Assembly: GCA_020639115.1 (NCBI GenBank) | Contig: JACKHG010000002.1 | Coordinates: 62,001 to 126,000, forward strand | DNA: 64,000 nt | Source: Phycisphaerales bacterium | GTDB taxonomy: Bacteria; Planctomycetota; Phycisphaerae; UBA1845 | Direction of reading: 5' to 3' | Part shown: piece by piece, positions 45,991 to 54,306 of the stretch | Layout: every line of letters starts with the position of its first letter | How positions within the stretch are numbered: the stretch's first letter is position 1 | Position numbers and translations under genes: made by a program | The notes under the pieces: generated by a model | The model's database searches: none | The model's input: only the letters and a program-made list of their open reading frames with translations | What the model was told of the DNA's origin: nothing

Positions 45991-46494
45991 ATGACCTCGA
46001 CTCGCGCCCGCCGGGGGCTCGTCACGCGCTGCTGCATCGCACTCGCTTTCATCGCCGCGATATCCGCCGGCGTCGCCTGCACGACCACGACCGATCCGAC
46101 GCCTACGCCCACACCATCCCCGTCGCCCTCGCCTTCGCCCGAGCCCGGCAACATGGACAGCAACGGCGTGGGCAAGCTCGCCGTGTTCTTCGATCCCGAC
46201 TCCGATTTCGAAACAAACGACGTCTACGACGTCAACGGCGACATCATCCAGATCGACACGGACCGCAGCCTGCTGATCTGGAAGGCGACGGGCAGCGAGC
46301 ACGAGGACTGGTCGGTCGACGGCAACGATTTGATTGGAAACCAGCGCTATCGCGTCCGCTTCGGAAGCGAGAATGGCGAGCAGCGCGCGTACTTCACCGA
46401 GGTCGGACCGGCCACGGTCTGCGACCTGCGCATCGGCGAACTTTTCGGTACGCTGCTGATCTTCGCGACGTCCACGCCCGTGCCCAGCAGTTGA
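45991..46494 (+). CDS. Lipoprotein of unknown function
   Basis: A 167-residue protein with a signal peptide and lipobox (SAGVAC, Cys near residue 30). A Thr/Pro/Ser linker (residues 31-52) is followed by a small domain of about 110 residues, rich in Asp and beta-strands (VFFDPDSDFETNDVYDVNGD and later YRVRFGSENGEQRAYF). No family recognised. A terminator follows. Confidence 0.75.
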   Translation: MTSTRARRGLVTRCCIALAFIAAISAGVACTTTTDPTPTPTPSPSPSPSPEPGNMDSNGVGKLAVFFDPDSDFETNDVYDVNGDIIQIDTDRSLLIWKATGSEHEDWSVDGNDLIGNQRYRVRFGSENGEQRAYFTEVGPATVCDLRIGELFGTLLIFATSTPVPSS

Positions 46495-46512
46495 TCGACC
46501 CGGCGGGAGGTT

Positions 46513-46568
46513 AAACAAGAAGCCCGTGCGGACCGTCTGTCAGGACGATCCGCACGGGCTTCTTGTTT
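46513..46568. terminator. Bidirectional Rho-independent terminator
   Basis: Perfect 20-base arms (46513-46532 and 46549-46568) with a 16-base loop. The outer ends read TTGTTTGT on the plus strand and TTGTTTAA on the minus strand. It therefore can end both the lipoprotein transcript from the left and the tRNA-Cys transcript from the right. Confidence 0.88.
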
Positions 46569-46585
46569 GTGAATCAACTGCCGAC

Positions 46586-46659
46586 AGGCTGCGGTCGGAT
46601 TCGAACCGACGAATAACGGATTTGCAATCCGTCCCCTTAGTCCACTTGGGTACGCAGCC
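46586..46659 (-). tRNA. tRNA-Cys (anticodon GCA)
   Basis: Read on the minus strand: acceptor stem GGCTGCG pairs with CGCAGCC, the anticodon stem-loop is ACGGA-TTGCAAA-TCCGT, and the T arm is GTCGG-TTCGAAT-CCGAC. The anticodon GCA and the U at position 73, an identity element of tRNA-Cys, agree. The 3' CCA is not encoded. Confidence 0.95.
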
Positions 46660-46799
46660 ATTCACCCCGCCGCCCGCGTCGCCGCGGGGGTGGGTAAACA
46701 TCCGTTTTCCAACCGGAAAAACGCCCGATGAGGATACTTGAAGTGGCCTGCGGACGCAACCAGCCACGGGCATCGCCTGCCCCGGCGGGCAACCGCGAT

Positions 46800-47570
46800 T
46801 CAGCACGGCGGCGTCGCCACCTGGCCGTTGCCGCCGGTCTCGGTCCGCCGGATCGCCTCCAGCGTGATCCGCTTGTGCTGCGCGACCCCGTTGCCATTAC
46901 GCTGCACCCGCGGATAGCGGATCGGCCGCGGCAGCTTGCGCTGCATCAACTGGTCGACGGTGATCAGTTCGGCGCCCTTGGCCGCCAGCAGCCGGATGGC
47001 CAGCTCGGCCTCGGAGCGGTCGAAATACCCGCACGCATCCACGACGATGGTGACCTTCTTGTCGCGCGCAATCAGCCCCAGCGCGATCGCCTTCACGGCG
47101 CCCTCGACGCCGAGACCCGCGATGACGTACTCCGCGGCGGGAAGTTGCGAGATGAACCGGTCCGCCTTGGGATTGAGGAAGAAGTCCGCGGTCCGCTTGC
47201 GGAAGATAACCTGCTGGTAGCGGCGGAACAGGTCGATGGGCACCGCCAGGGTGTTATCGCCCTCGATGCGCACGTAGCTGCCGCAGAGCGTGAAGTCGAT
47301 CTTGTCCTGGCCGGGCGTGCCGTCGAGGCAATGCTGCGGCAGCCGTGCGTTGCGCAGCTCGCCGCGCCGGTGGCAGTCGAGCGACGAAATCACCGGCACG
47401 TGATTACGTTTTGCCCAAGCGACCGCACGGCGCAGCGCCGGCACCAGCACGTCGCGGTTCTGCACCGGACAGGCGGCGCGTTCGGTCAGAAAGTCCTTTT
47501 GCGTATTCACGTCGACGTACACGCACGGCAGCATGCGCGCCGATCGCTTACCCCAGAAGTGACTCGACAT
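46800..47570 (-). CDS. Isochorismatase-fold protein lacking the catalytic cysteine
   Basis: A 256-residue protein with the isochorismatase/nicotinamidase (cysteine hydrolase) fold: YVDVNTQKDFL (Asp20), then SLDCHRRGE, and FRKRTADFF with the catalytic-triad Lys at about 125. Where the catalytic Cys is expected (pattern G.AT..CV.AT), the sequence is GLGVEGAVKAIALG, with Ala158 in place of Cys. Hydrolysis by the normal mechanism is therefore not expected. The C-terminal 50 residues are a basic extension. It may be a non-enzymatic binding protein or a family with a different chemistry. It is followed by the tRNA-Cys gene on the same strand. Confidence 0.8.
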   Translation of the reverse strand: MSSHFWGKRSARMLPCVYVDVNTQKDFLTERAACPVQNRDVLVPALRRAVAWAKRNHVPVISSLDCHRRGELRNARLPQHCLDGTPGQDKIDFTLCGSYVRIEGDNTLAVPIDLFRRYQQVIFRKRTADFFLNPKADRFISQLPAAEYVIAGLGVEGAVKAIALGLIARDKKVTIVVDACGYFDRSEAELAIRLLAAKGAELITVDQLMQRKLPRPIRYPRVQRNGNGVAQHKRITLEAIRRTETGGNGQVATPPC

Positions 47571-47983
47571 GTGCTTCCGTCCCCGCTGCCTCAGGCCCCT
47601 GCCGTACCCCGGCTGCCGCCGCCACTACGGCAACAGCCACCCCATCTGCGGGTTGCACCCCGAATCGATTTTCACCTGCGGCGGCGTTTTGCCCGGATTG
47701 GCCGCCTCGATCGGAAAGGCACCCCTGAATTGGCCAGTTCCTCCAATCTAATCATAACCACGGTGAGGGGCAGGGCAACCAGGGCAGGAAATCGATCGTA
47801 ACGTTAATAATGGCAACAAGTTACGACGGCGGCGCGACGCTTAGCGGACCCTCCGCGCAGGGCGTTGAAGGTCCGGCGTTCACCCCATCTGTAGGGCTTA
47901 CCCGTCAGTCAGTTCGGCTGCAGGCCCGAGTTGTGAATTGTTGCAGAGCAGTGACACGGCGTTGTCGCTGCCGACCACCCGCA
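47571..47983. other. Intergenic region downstream of gyrB
   Basis: Lies between the 3' end of gyrB and the start of the isochorismatase-fold gene, both minus strand. An AT-richer patch around 47745-47760 (CCAATCTAATCATAACC) may be the promoter of the latter. No terminator with a T-run was found for gyrB. Short open frames are not convincing. Confidence 0.4.
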
Positions 47984-50611
47984 TCAAACGTCGAGGTTGC
48001 GCGCGTTGATCGCGTTCTCCTCGATGAAACGCCGCCGCTCCTCGACGCTGTCGCCCATCAGCACGTGGAACATGCGATCCGCCTCCTGGGCGTCGAGCGC
48101 CTGCTGCTCCGCGTCGTCGGGATCGTCGGTGAGCGTGACCCGCAGCAGCGTGCGCCGGTCGCGGTCCATGGTGGTTTCCCAAAGCTCCTCGGCGTTCATT
48201 TCGCCCAGACCCTTGAACCGCTTGATGGTGAGCCCCTCGGCGCCCAGCTTGCGAATTCCTGGAAGGACGTCCGCGAGGTTGTCCAGCTCCACCGGATCGT
48301 GCGCCCCCTGCGTCAGCAGGTACTTTGCGGGCGGCAGCTCCCCGGTGACGAGTTCCTCGCGGCGCAGGAACAGGTCGGCCATCGGCATCGCCTGCTCCTC
48401 GAGCCGGCGGCCCAGTTCGGTCAGCTTGCGGCATTCCGACAGGTCGTGGCGGACGATGAACGTCGGCGACTGCGCTCCCTCCGCACCGTTACCATCGGCG
48501 GCGTGGCCGTTGGTCGACTGCGCGAGCGCAAAGTGCCGGGACTCGACGACCTCGACGCGCTCGTGCCCCTCCGCCAGCAGCGCGGCGCGGTAGGCCGCGA
48601 GTTCGTCCTCGTCGCGGAAGAATCGCCGCACCGTCCGCTCCGGCTCCAGACCGTGGACCTCGCCCAGGATCATCGGCAACCGGCCCTCCGGCGAGCGCTC
48701 GTGGTTGTACATGTCCTCGAAGTCGATGCCCCGGCGGCCGAGCACGCGCACGTGGTACTCGATCTGCTCGAGGATGCGAATCACGTCGGCCAGGGCCGAG
48801 GCGCCGATCTCGCGCTGCGTGCCCGCGGCAAGATCGCGCACGATCAGCCGCGTCTCGCGCAGGCCCAGCTCGGAGAGCTTCCCGTTCATCACCGCCTCGT
48901 TGAGCACGTACTCCTCGTGCTTGCCCTTCTTGAGCAAATAGAGCGGCGGCTGGGCGATGTACACCCGCCCCTCCTCGATCAGCGGACGCATGTGCCGAAA
49001 GAAGAACGTGAGTAGCAGCGTGCGGATGTGGCTGCCGTCCACGTCCGCGTCGGTCATGATGATCAGCTTGTCGTAGCGGCGTTTCTCGACGTCGAACTCG
49101 TCCTTGCCGACGCCGCACCCGAGCGCCTGGATGATGTTGGTGATTTCCTCGTGGCTGAGCATCTTGTCGATGCGCGCCTTCTCGACGTTGAGGATCTTGC
49201 CCTTGAGCGGGAGGATGGCCTGGGTCATCGAATCGCGGCCCTGTTTGGCGCTGCCGCCCGCGGAATCGCCCTCGACCAGGTAGAGTTCGGTGTCGTCCTT
49301 GCTCTTCGACTGGCAGTCCCACAGCTTGCCGGGCAGCCCGCCGCTGCTCATCACGCTCTTGCGCGCCAGGTCGCGGGCCTTGCGGGCCGCCTCGCGGGCC
49401 TGGGCGCTGCTGATGCCCTTCTGCACGATGCGCTTCGCGTCGGCCGGGTTTTCCTCGAGGAAGTTGCGGAACTGCTCGTTGACCGTCTGCTGCACGAAGG
49501 TCTCCACCTCCGGGTTGAGCAGGCGGACCTTGGTCTGCGACTCGAACTGCGGATTGGGCACCTTGACGCTGATCACCGCGGTCAGGCCCTCGCGCCAGTC
49601 GTCGCCCGACGGCACCACCGAGCCCTTGAGCATGTTGTTGGCCTTCGCATAGTTGTTGGCCACGCGGGTCAACGCGCTCTTGAACGCCGACATGTGCATG
49701 CCGCCGTCGATGTTCTTGATGTTGTTCGCGAACGCGATGATGTTCTCGGTGTAGTTGTCCGAGTACTGCATCGCGATCTCGCACGCGAGGCCCTGCTCCT
49801 CGTCCGCGGCCCGGAAGCTGATCACGTCGCGATGAATCGCGTCCTCGCCGCCGGCGAGGTAGCGGACGAACTGCTTGATCCCGTCGTCGAAGTGAAATTC
49901 CAGTTCCTTGCCGCTGGCCTCCTCGATCAGGCGGATCCGCAGGCCGTCGTTGAGGTAGGCGAGCTCGCGCAGGCGGGGGGCCAGCGTCTCGAGCCGGAAG
50001 GTCACGTCGGGGAAAATCTCCGGGTCGGGCGCGAACTCGATCCGCGTGCCCGACAGTTCCGTCGCGCCGGTGACCTCCATCGAGCGCGTGACATCACCGC
50101 GCTCGAAGCGCATGTGGTGCACCTTGCCCTCGCGGTGCACCTCCACGTCGAGCCACTTGCTCAGGGCGTTGACGACGCTCACGCCAACGCCGTGCAGACC
50201 GCCGGACACCTTGTAGGCGTTGTGGTCGAATTTGCCGCCGGAGTGCAGCACGGTCAGCACGATCTCCAGCGCGGGCCGGCCGTTGAGCGTGGGGTTGTCG
50301 TGCTTCATCGGACCGACGGGAATACCGCGTCCGTCGTCGAGCACGGTGCAGCTTCCGTCGGCGTTGAGCTTGACGAGGATGTCCTTGCAGTAGCCCGCCA
50401 TGGCCTCGTCGATGCAGTTGTCGACGACCTCGTAGATGAGGTGGTGCAGGCCGTTGATACCGGTGCCGCCGATGTACATCGCGGGGCGTTTGCGCACCGC
50501 GGCGAGGCCCTCCAGCACGGTGATCTGCGATTCGTCGTAACCGCTGCGTGCCGGCTGAGCCGTTTCCGTCGGCGTATCGCCGCTCTCTACCGTGAGTTGT
50601 TCTTCTGCCAT
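47984..50611 (-). CDS. gyrB: DNA gyrase subunit B
   Basis: An 875-residue ATPase subunit of gyrase, which introduces negative supercoils. The start at 50611 (MAEEQL) is chosen; the open frame runs on to 50731 with unrelated residues. The GHKL ATPase has EVVDNCIDEAMAG and DDGRGIPVG, followed by GGLHGVGVSVVNAL. The TOPRIM domain has EGDSAGG near residue 450 and DADVDGSHI near 520. Between TOPRIM and the C-terminal domain there is an extra region of more than 150 residues with an Ala/Gly-rich segment (GHAADGNGAEGAQ). Its placement is comparable to the insert of proteobacterial GyrB, so the protein is longer than the 640-residue type. gyrA is not in the window. Confidence 0.96.
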   Translation of the reverse strand: MAEEQLTVESGDTPTETAQPARSGYDESQITVLEGLAAVRKRPAMYIGGTGINGLHHLIYEVVDNCIDEAMAGYCKDILVKLNADGSCTVLDDGRGIPVGPMKHDNPTLNGRPALEIVLTVLHSGGKFDHNAYKVSGGLHGVGVSVVNALSKWLDVEVHREGKVHHMRFERGDVTRSMEVTGATELSGTRIEFAPDPEIFPDVTFRLETLAPRLRELAYLNDGLRIRLIEEASGKELEFHFDDGIKQFVRYLAGGEDAIHRDVISFRAADEEQGLACEIAMQYSDNYTENIIAFANNIKNIDGGMHMSAFKSALTRVANNYAKANNMLKGSVVPSGDDWREGLTAVISVKVPNPQFESQTKVRLLNPEVETFVQQTVNEQFRNFLEENPADAKRIVQKGISSAQAREAARKARDLARKSVMSSGGLPGKLWDCQSKSKDDTELYLVEGDSAGGSAKQGRDSMTQAILPLKGKILNVEKARIDKMLSHEEITNIIQALGCGVGKDEFDVEKRRYDKLIIMTDADVDGSHIRTLLLTFFFRHMRPLIEEGRVYIAQPPLYLLKKGKHEEYVLNEAVMNGKLSELGLRETRLIVRDLAAGTQREIGASALADVIRILEQIEYHVRVLGRRGIDFEDMYNHERSPEGRLPMILGEVHGLEPERTVRRFFRDEDELAAYRAALLAEGHERVEVVESRHFALAQSTNGHAADGNGAEGAQSPTFIVRHDLSECRKLTELGRRLEEQAMPMADLFLRREELVTGELPPAKYLLTQGAHDPVELDNLADVLPGIRKLGAEGLTIKRFKGLGEMNAEELWETTMDRDRRTLLRVTLTDDPDDAEQQALDAQEADRMFHVLMGDSVEERRRFIEENAINARNLDV

Positions 50612-50684
50612 GCGTGTCCGGCTGATGGTTGGTCCAGCCCACTCCCGCCGCCGTGCCGGCCTGCAGCCGGTTTCGCGGAAATCA

Positions 50685-51119
50685 CTAGCGCGAGAAAAAC
50701 CGCACGCCCCGACTCTCGGGGCGATCCGCATCGTCGTTGTGCAGCGCGACGAACACGATTCTCCGGATGGTCACCCGGCGGCCCGTCCGGGCCAGTTCCC
50801 GCTGGAGGCGCGCCTGCCAAACCGACCTGACATGATAGAGCATTTCGGGCGGATTTACCAACAATCGGACCGTGCCGCCGCGGTACTCATCGAAGCGGCA
50901 ACAGGCCCGGAAAGGCTCGTCCACCAGCGCGTTGATCGCGTCGAAAATCTCGCGGGCGCGGGCGTTCTTGCCGCTGCTGTCCACGTCCGCCCGCCGCGCA
51001 TCCGCACCGATCGCAGCGTGCCGCGCCGGCCGCTGGCGGTTGCGCGTTACCCAGCCCAATTGGTCCGCTCCCAGCCGCTCAGGGCCGAGTTTTCGCGGTT
51101 GATCGGGCTGGCGAGCCAT
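50685..51119 (-). CDS. dciA: DciA-like (DUF721) helicase-loading protein
   Basis: A protein of about 144 residues of the DUF721 family. A low-complexity N-terminus is followed by a conserved C-terminal KH-like region: ALVDEPFRACCRFDEYRGGTVRLLVNPPEMLYHVR, then WQARLQRELAR and VTIRRIVFV. DciA is the ancestral bacterial loader of the replicative helicase DnaB. It lies between dnaN and gyrB, the place where recF sits in many bacteria. The start is uncertain: ATG 51119 (MARQPDQ) is preferred and ATG 51149 is possible. Confidence 0.8.
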   Translation of the reverse strand: MARQPDQPRKLGPERLGADQLGWVTRNRQRPARHAAIGADARRADVDSSGKNARAREIFDAINALVDEPFRACCRFDEYRGGTVRLLVNPPEMLYHVRSVWQARLQRELARTGRRVTIRRIVFVALHNDDADRPESRGVRFFSR

Positions 51120-51211
51120 GGTGCGCAATCCCTGCGGACTACCTGACATCCATCGTCACTGAACCACGCCGGCGAACCGCCGAAAGCCAAGAACCTGCGA
51201 GCGCCAGCAAC

Positions 51212-52309
51212 CTAGGAAAGATTGACCGGCATCACCACGTACACGAAGTGCGCATCCGCCTTGAGCACGCCGGGACGGTTCGAGTCCTTGAGCTCGAGCG
51301 CGACTTCCTCGCTCGGCACGTTCTTCAGCGCCTCGATGATGAAGTGTGGATTAAACCCAATCTCGACGTCGAGGCCCTCCATCGTCACCGGCACCTCGAT
51401 CGTCGCCTCCCCCTGGCTCGGCGCCCGGCTCGAAAGCGTGAGCTGCTCCTTGCTGAACGCGAAACGCACGCCCTTGGATTCCTCATTGGTCAAGAGCGCC
51501 GCGCGCCGCACCGCGCTCATGAACTCGTTCGTCTTCAAAACGACCTTGCGATCGCTCTCCTTGGGGATCACGTCGTTGTACTTCGGGAACTGCCCCTCGA
51601 CGAGGCCGCTGCTGACCACCGCGTGCGGACCGCGCACGATCACCTGGTTGCCGGTGAGCTTCACCCCGATCGGAGCCTTGCCATCGCCGATGATCCGCTG
51701 GATCAGCGTCATCGCCTTCACGGGTACGATCCGCTCCATGTTCGGACCGTCCTTGCCCGCGAGCGAGCCCCGCGCCAGCGACAGGCGCCGCCCGTCCGTC
51801 GCCACCAGCGCCAGATTCTGCCCGTCCTTCTCCCAGAGCACGCCGTTGATCGCATAACGCGTGTTCTCGCGGGCGGCTGCGAAGACGGTCCACTCCGACA
51901 TCCGCCGCAGCAGGCCGGCGTCCACCTCGAAGTCGGGCGTCCCCGCCAGGTCCGCGACCGGCGGGAAGTCCGCCGGGTCGTGCGTGTAGATCTGGTAGTG
52001 AGCCCCGCGACCGCGCACGTGGCAGACCGAGTCGTCGCTGTCGAGCGTCAGCACCTCGTCCGCGGACTCGCGCACGATCTGCCCCAGCTTGTCCGCCGGG
52101 AGCACGACCTTGCCCTTCTTGTCCACTTCGACCTGGGAGACCGTGTACCGGATGCCGACCTCCAGATCGGTGGCGGCGAGCACACAATGATCCGCCTGGG
52201 CGTCAATCAGCACGCACTGCAGAATGGGCTTGGGCGTACGGGCTGCGGCAACGCTTCCCACGGCAGCCAAGGCTTCGGCAAACTCCTGACGATTCAGTTG
52301 GACCTTCAT
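51212..52309 (-). CDS. dnaN: DNA polymerase III beta sliding clamp
   Basis: A 365-residue clamp of normal length, composed of three similar domains. It forms a ring round DNA and tethers the replicative polymerase. Typical segments are MKVQLNRQEFAEALAAV at the N-terminus, ILQCVLIDA, GRRLSLARG near residue 178, and the C-terminal FVYVVMPVNLS, close to the canonical (Y)xxMP(M/V)xL end. It is separated from dnaA by a 301-base spacer. Confidence 0.96.
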   Translation of the reverse strand: MKVQLNRQEFAEALAAVGSVAAARTPKPILQCVLIDAQADHCVLAATDLEVGIRYTVSQVEVDKKGKVVLPADKLGQIVRESADEVLTLDSDDSVCHVRGRGAHYQIYTHDPADFPPVADLAGTPDFEVDAGLLRRMSEWTVFAAARENTRYAINGVLWEKDGQNLALVATDGRRLSLARGSLAGKDGPNMERIVPVKAMTLIQRIIGDGKAPIGVKLTGNQVIVRGPHAVVSSGLVEGQFPKYNDVIPKESDRKVVLKTNEFMSAVRRAALLTNEESKGVRFAFSKEQLTLSSRAPSQGEATIEVPVTMEGLDVEIGFNPHFIIEALKNVPSEEVALELKDSNRPGVLKADAHFVYVVMPVNLS

Positions 52310-52610
52310 GTGCGCTCAACCTGTACCTGTTTGAAGAACACTGTAATAGTTTTTAGAGAGCAAACTCATTGACCGTATAAGGGCCTGTTACGCGTGTTGA
52401 AGCTTTCTCGCCAGAGCCTCTTAACTCTCTGATGACAAACGGCTTATCTGCTCGCGACCAGCGGATATCACCGTGGAAAAGCTGTGATATCCGCTGTTGC
52501 CTGCTCGAGGTCTGCCGACAGCTTCGCGTTCGCGTCCCGAGCCGTTGTTACCTGCTGTGATTGCCCGCCGCGAGCGCCACAACACGCGTCGCACGTTCGT
52601 CGGGCCCCTG
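52310..52610. other. dnaA-dnaN spacer, candidate origin or regulatory region, with perfect inverted repeat
   Basis: A 13-base perfect inverted repeat, CAGCGGATATCAC (52459-52471) and GTGATATCCGCTG (52484-52496), frames a 12-base loop. On the minus strand the loop reads AGCTTTTCCACG, including TTTTCCACG, which is two changes from the DnaA box TTATCCACA. An AT-richer stretch (about 52340-52380) lies next to dnaN. Origins between dnaA and dnaN are known in other bacteria. Only one weak box is visible, so the call is tentative. Confidence 0.45.
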
Positions 52611-53945
52611 TCAGGAGTTCACTTCCACGCGGCGCTGCCGCAACGCCTGGATCAGATCCTCCAGGATCCCGTTGAGCTTGGCATCTGCTCCTCGGGCGGT
52701 GCTGATCGCCCGATGGGCGTGCAGCACCGTCGTGTGATCGCGTCCACCGAAGAACCCGCCGACCTCCTCCAGGCTGTGGCTGGTCAGCTCGCGGGCAAGG
52801 TACATGCACACCTGCCGCGGGTGCGTGATCGATTTCGTCCGCTTCTTGCTCTGCAGGTCCGCCAGTCGCACGCTGAAGCGGCGCGTCACGACGTCCACGA
52901 TCTGCTGGACGGTGATCGCGTGATGCACGTCCGCAGGCCCCAGGGCCTCCTGGGCCAACGCCAGATCGATCTTCCCGCCGCGCGTGTGGCTGAGCGCGTC
53001 CAGCTTGACCAGCGCCCCTTCGAGATCGCGAATGTTGGATTCGATCCGCTCCGCGACGAACTTGATGACGTCCTCGCCCACCTCGATGCAGCGCAGGCGG
53101 GCCTTCTTGCGGATGATCGCCATTCTCGTTTCCATGCAGGGCATGTCAATCGAGGCAACCAGGCCGCTGTTGAACCGGCTCACCAGCCGGCCCTCGAGGC
53201 TGGGGATCTCGGCCGGGCTGCAATCGGCTGATAGTATGATCTGCTTCTGAGCCTGGTGGAGCGTGTTGAACGTGTGGAAGAACTCCTCCTGGCTCCGCTC
53301 CCGCTCACCCAGGAACTGGATGTCGTCGATGACCAGCATGTCCACTTCGCGGTACCGGTAGCGAAACTCCTTCATCATGCCCCGCTCCACCGCCTCGATG
53401 TAGTGGTTCATGAAGGTCTCGCAGGAGATGTACAGGGTATTCGCGCACGTCCCCAGCCGGTTGGTCTCGTGGCAGATGGCCTGGAGCAGGTGCGTTTTGC
53501 CGAGGCCCACGTCGCCGTGAACGAAAAGGGGGTTGTAGGTGGTCCCAGGGGCCTCTGCGACCGCCACCGACGCCGCGTGGGCCAGGCGGTTGCCCGGCCC
53601 GACCACGAAATTGTCGAACACGTAGTCGTTGTTGAGCTGCAGGGAGACCGTCGGATCGAACCCCTCATCCTTGCTGGCGGCGTGGCCGTTGCCGCCGACC
53701 TCGTCCGACTCGAACGCGGCGCTGACAAGCTGTCCGAGGGCCGCTTGGGCGCTTTCGGTGAACGCGACTCGGCAGAGGTCGTCGAGGTAGCGTACCTGCA
53801 GCGGGTTCTGGGCGCGGATGCGGAGGATACCTCCGTAGAGGGAGCGGGGTTCAAGCTGACTGAACCAGCCCCGGACCAGTTCCGGGTGCTGGACGCGCAC
53901 ATGACCGAGGATGTCCTCCCAGACCGAGGGCTGCAGTGCCGGCAT
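52611..53945 (-). CDS. dnaA: Chromosomal replication initiator DnaA
   Basis: A 444-residue initiator AAA+ protein. Domain I spans about residues 1-75. The ATPase domain has Walker A GDVGLGKTHLLQ near residue 147 and Walker B VIDDIQFL near 210. The C-terminal DNA-binding domain IV has the signature GGFFGGRDHTTVLHAH near residue 400. It binds DnaA boxes at oriC and opens the duplex. It leads the series dnaA-dnaN-dciA-gyrB, all on the minus strand, and is divergent from the topoisomerase VI genes. Confidence 0.97.
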   Translation of the reverse strand: MPALQPSVWEDILGHVRVQHPELVRGWFSQLEPRSLYGGILRIRAQNPLQVRYLDDLCRVAFTESAQAALGQLVSAAFESDEVGGNGHAASKDEGFDPTVSLQLNNDYVFDNFVVGPGNRLAHAASVAVAEAPGTTYNPLFVHGDVGLGKTHLLQAICHETNRLGTCANTLYISCETFMNHYIEAVERGMMKEFRYRYREVDMLVIDDIQFLGERERSQEEFFHTFNTLHQAQKQIILSADCSPAEIPSLEGRLVSRFNSGLVASIDMPCMETRMAIIRKKARLRCIEVGEDVIKFVAERIESNIRDLEGALVKLDALSHTRGGKIDLALAQEALGPADVHHAITVQQIVDVVTRRFSVRLADLQSKKRTKSITHPRQVCMYLARELTSHSLEEVGGFFGGRDHTTVLHAHRAISTARGADAKLNGILEDLIQALRQRRVEVNS

Positions 53946-54306
53946 GTGATTTCCCTCGCATGAACAGCGGCGTGCCGAGGCTCCAGGAGCGGTTCCGCAC
54001 GTTGCTGGAAGTGACGTAAGTCAATAAATTACAATAACTTAGTGCTGTTAATGACCGCAGTTTGCTGATCGCGTCGATTGTAGCATATCGGACGTTCTGT
54101 GCCACCCCCAAATCAGCCGCAAAGGGTAGCCCCGAACATACTTCACACGGCAGGCGGTGTGCAAGTGGACCCGATCCGGCGGGCTCGGTGCGCCTCACGA
54201 CGGTGCAGAGTTGCCTAAGTTGAAGGTGCATCGGGCGCGGGTATAACTAACGGGTCTCGTCGGCGACGTAACGCGCCGGCGAATACCGGATTGAGGTGTG
54301 CCAGTC
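53946..54306. promoter_or_regulatory. Divergent control region between dnaA and the topoisomerase VI genes
   Basis: Holds the promoters of both directions. A marked AT-rich patch (about 54016-54052, with CAATAAATTACAATAACTTAG and GTTAATG) stands out in this GC-rich genome and could be a promoter or a duplex-unwinding element. I found no good TTATCCACA box here, so the origin is not established. GAGGTG before 54307 is the ribosome-binding site of top6B. Confidence 0.45.

Noticed and set aside
49028..50830. A 600-residue open frame antisense to gyrB
   Set aside because: gyrB has all family motifs; the antisense frame has none.
53946..54306. oriC with a cluster of DnaA boxes upstream of dnaA
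   Set aside because: The AT-rich patch is real but I found no TTATCCACA or close variant on either strand here, so I did not call an origin.
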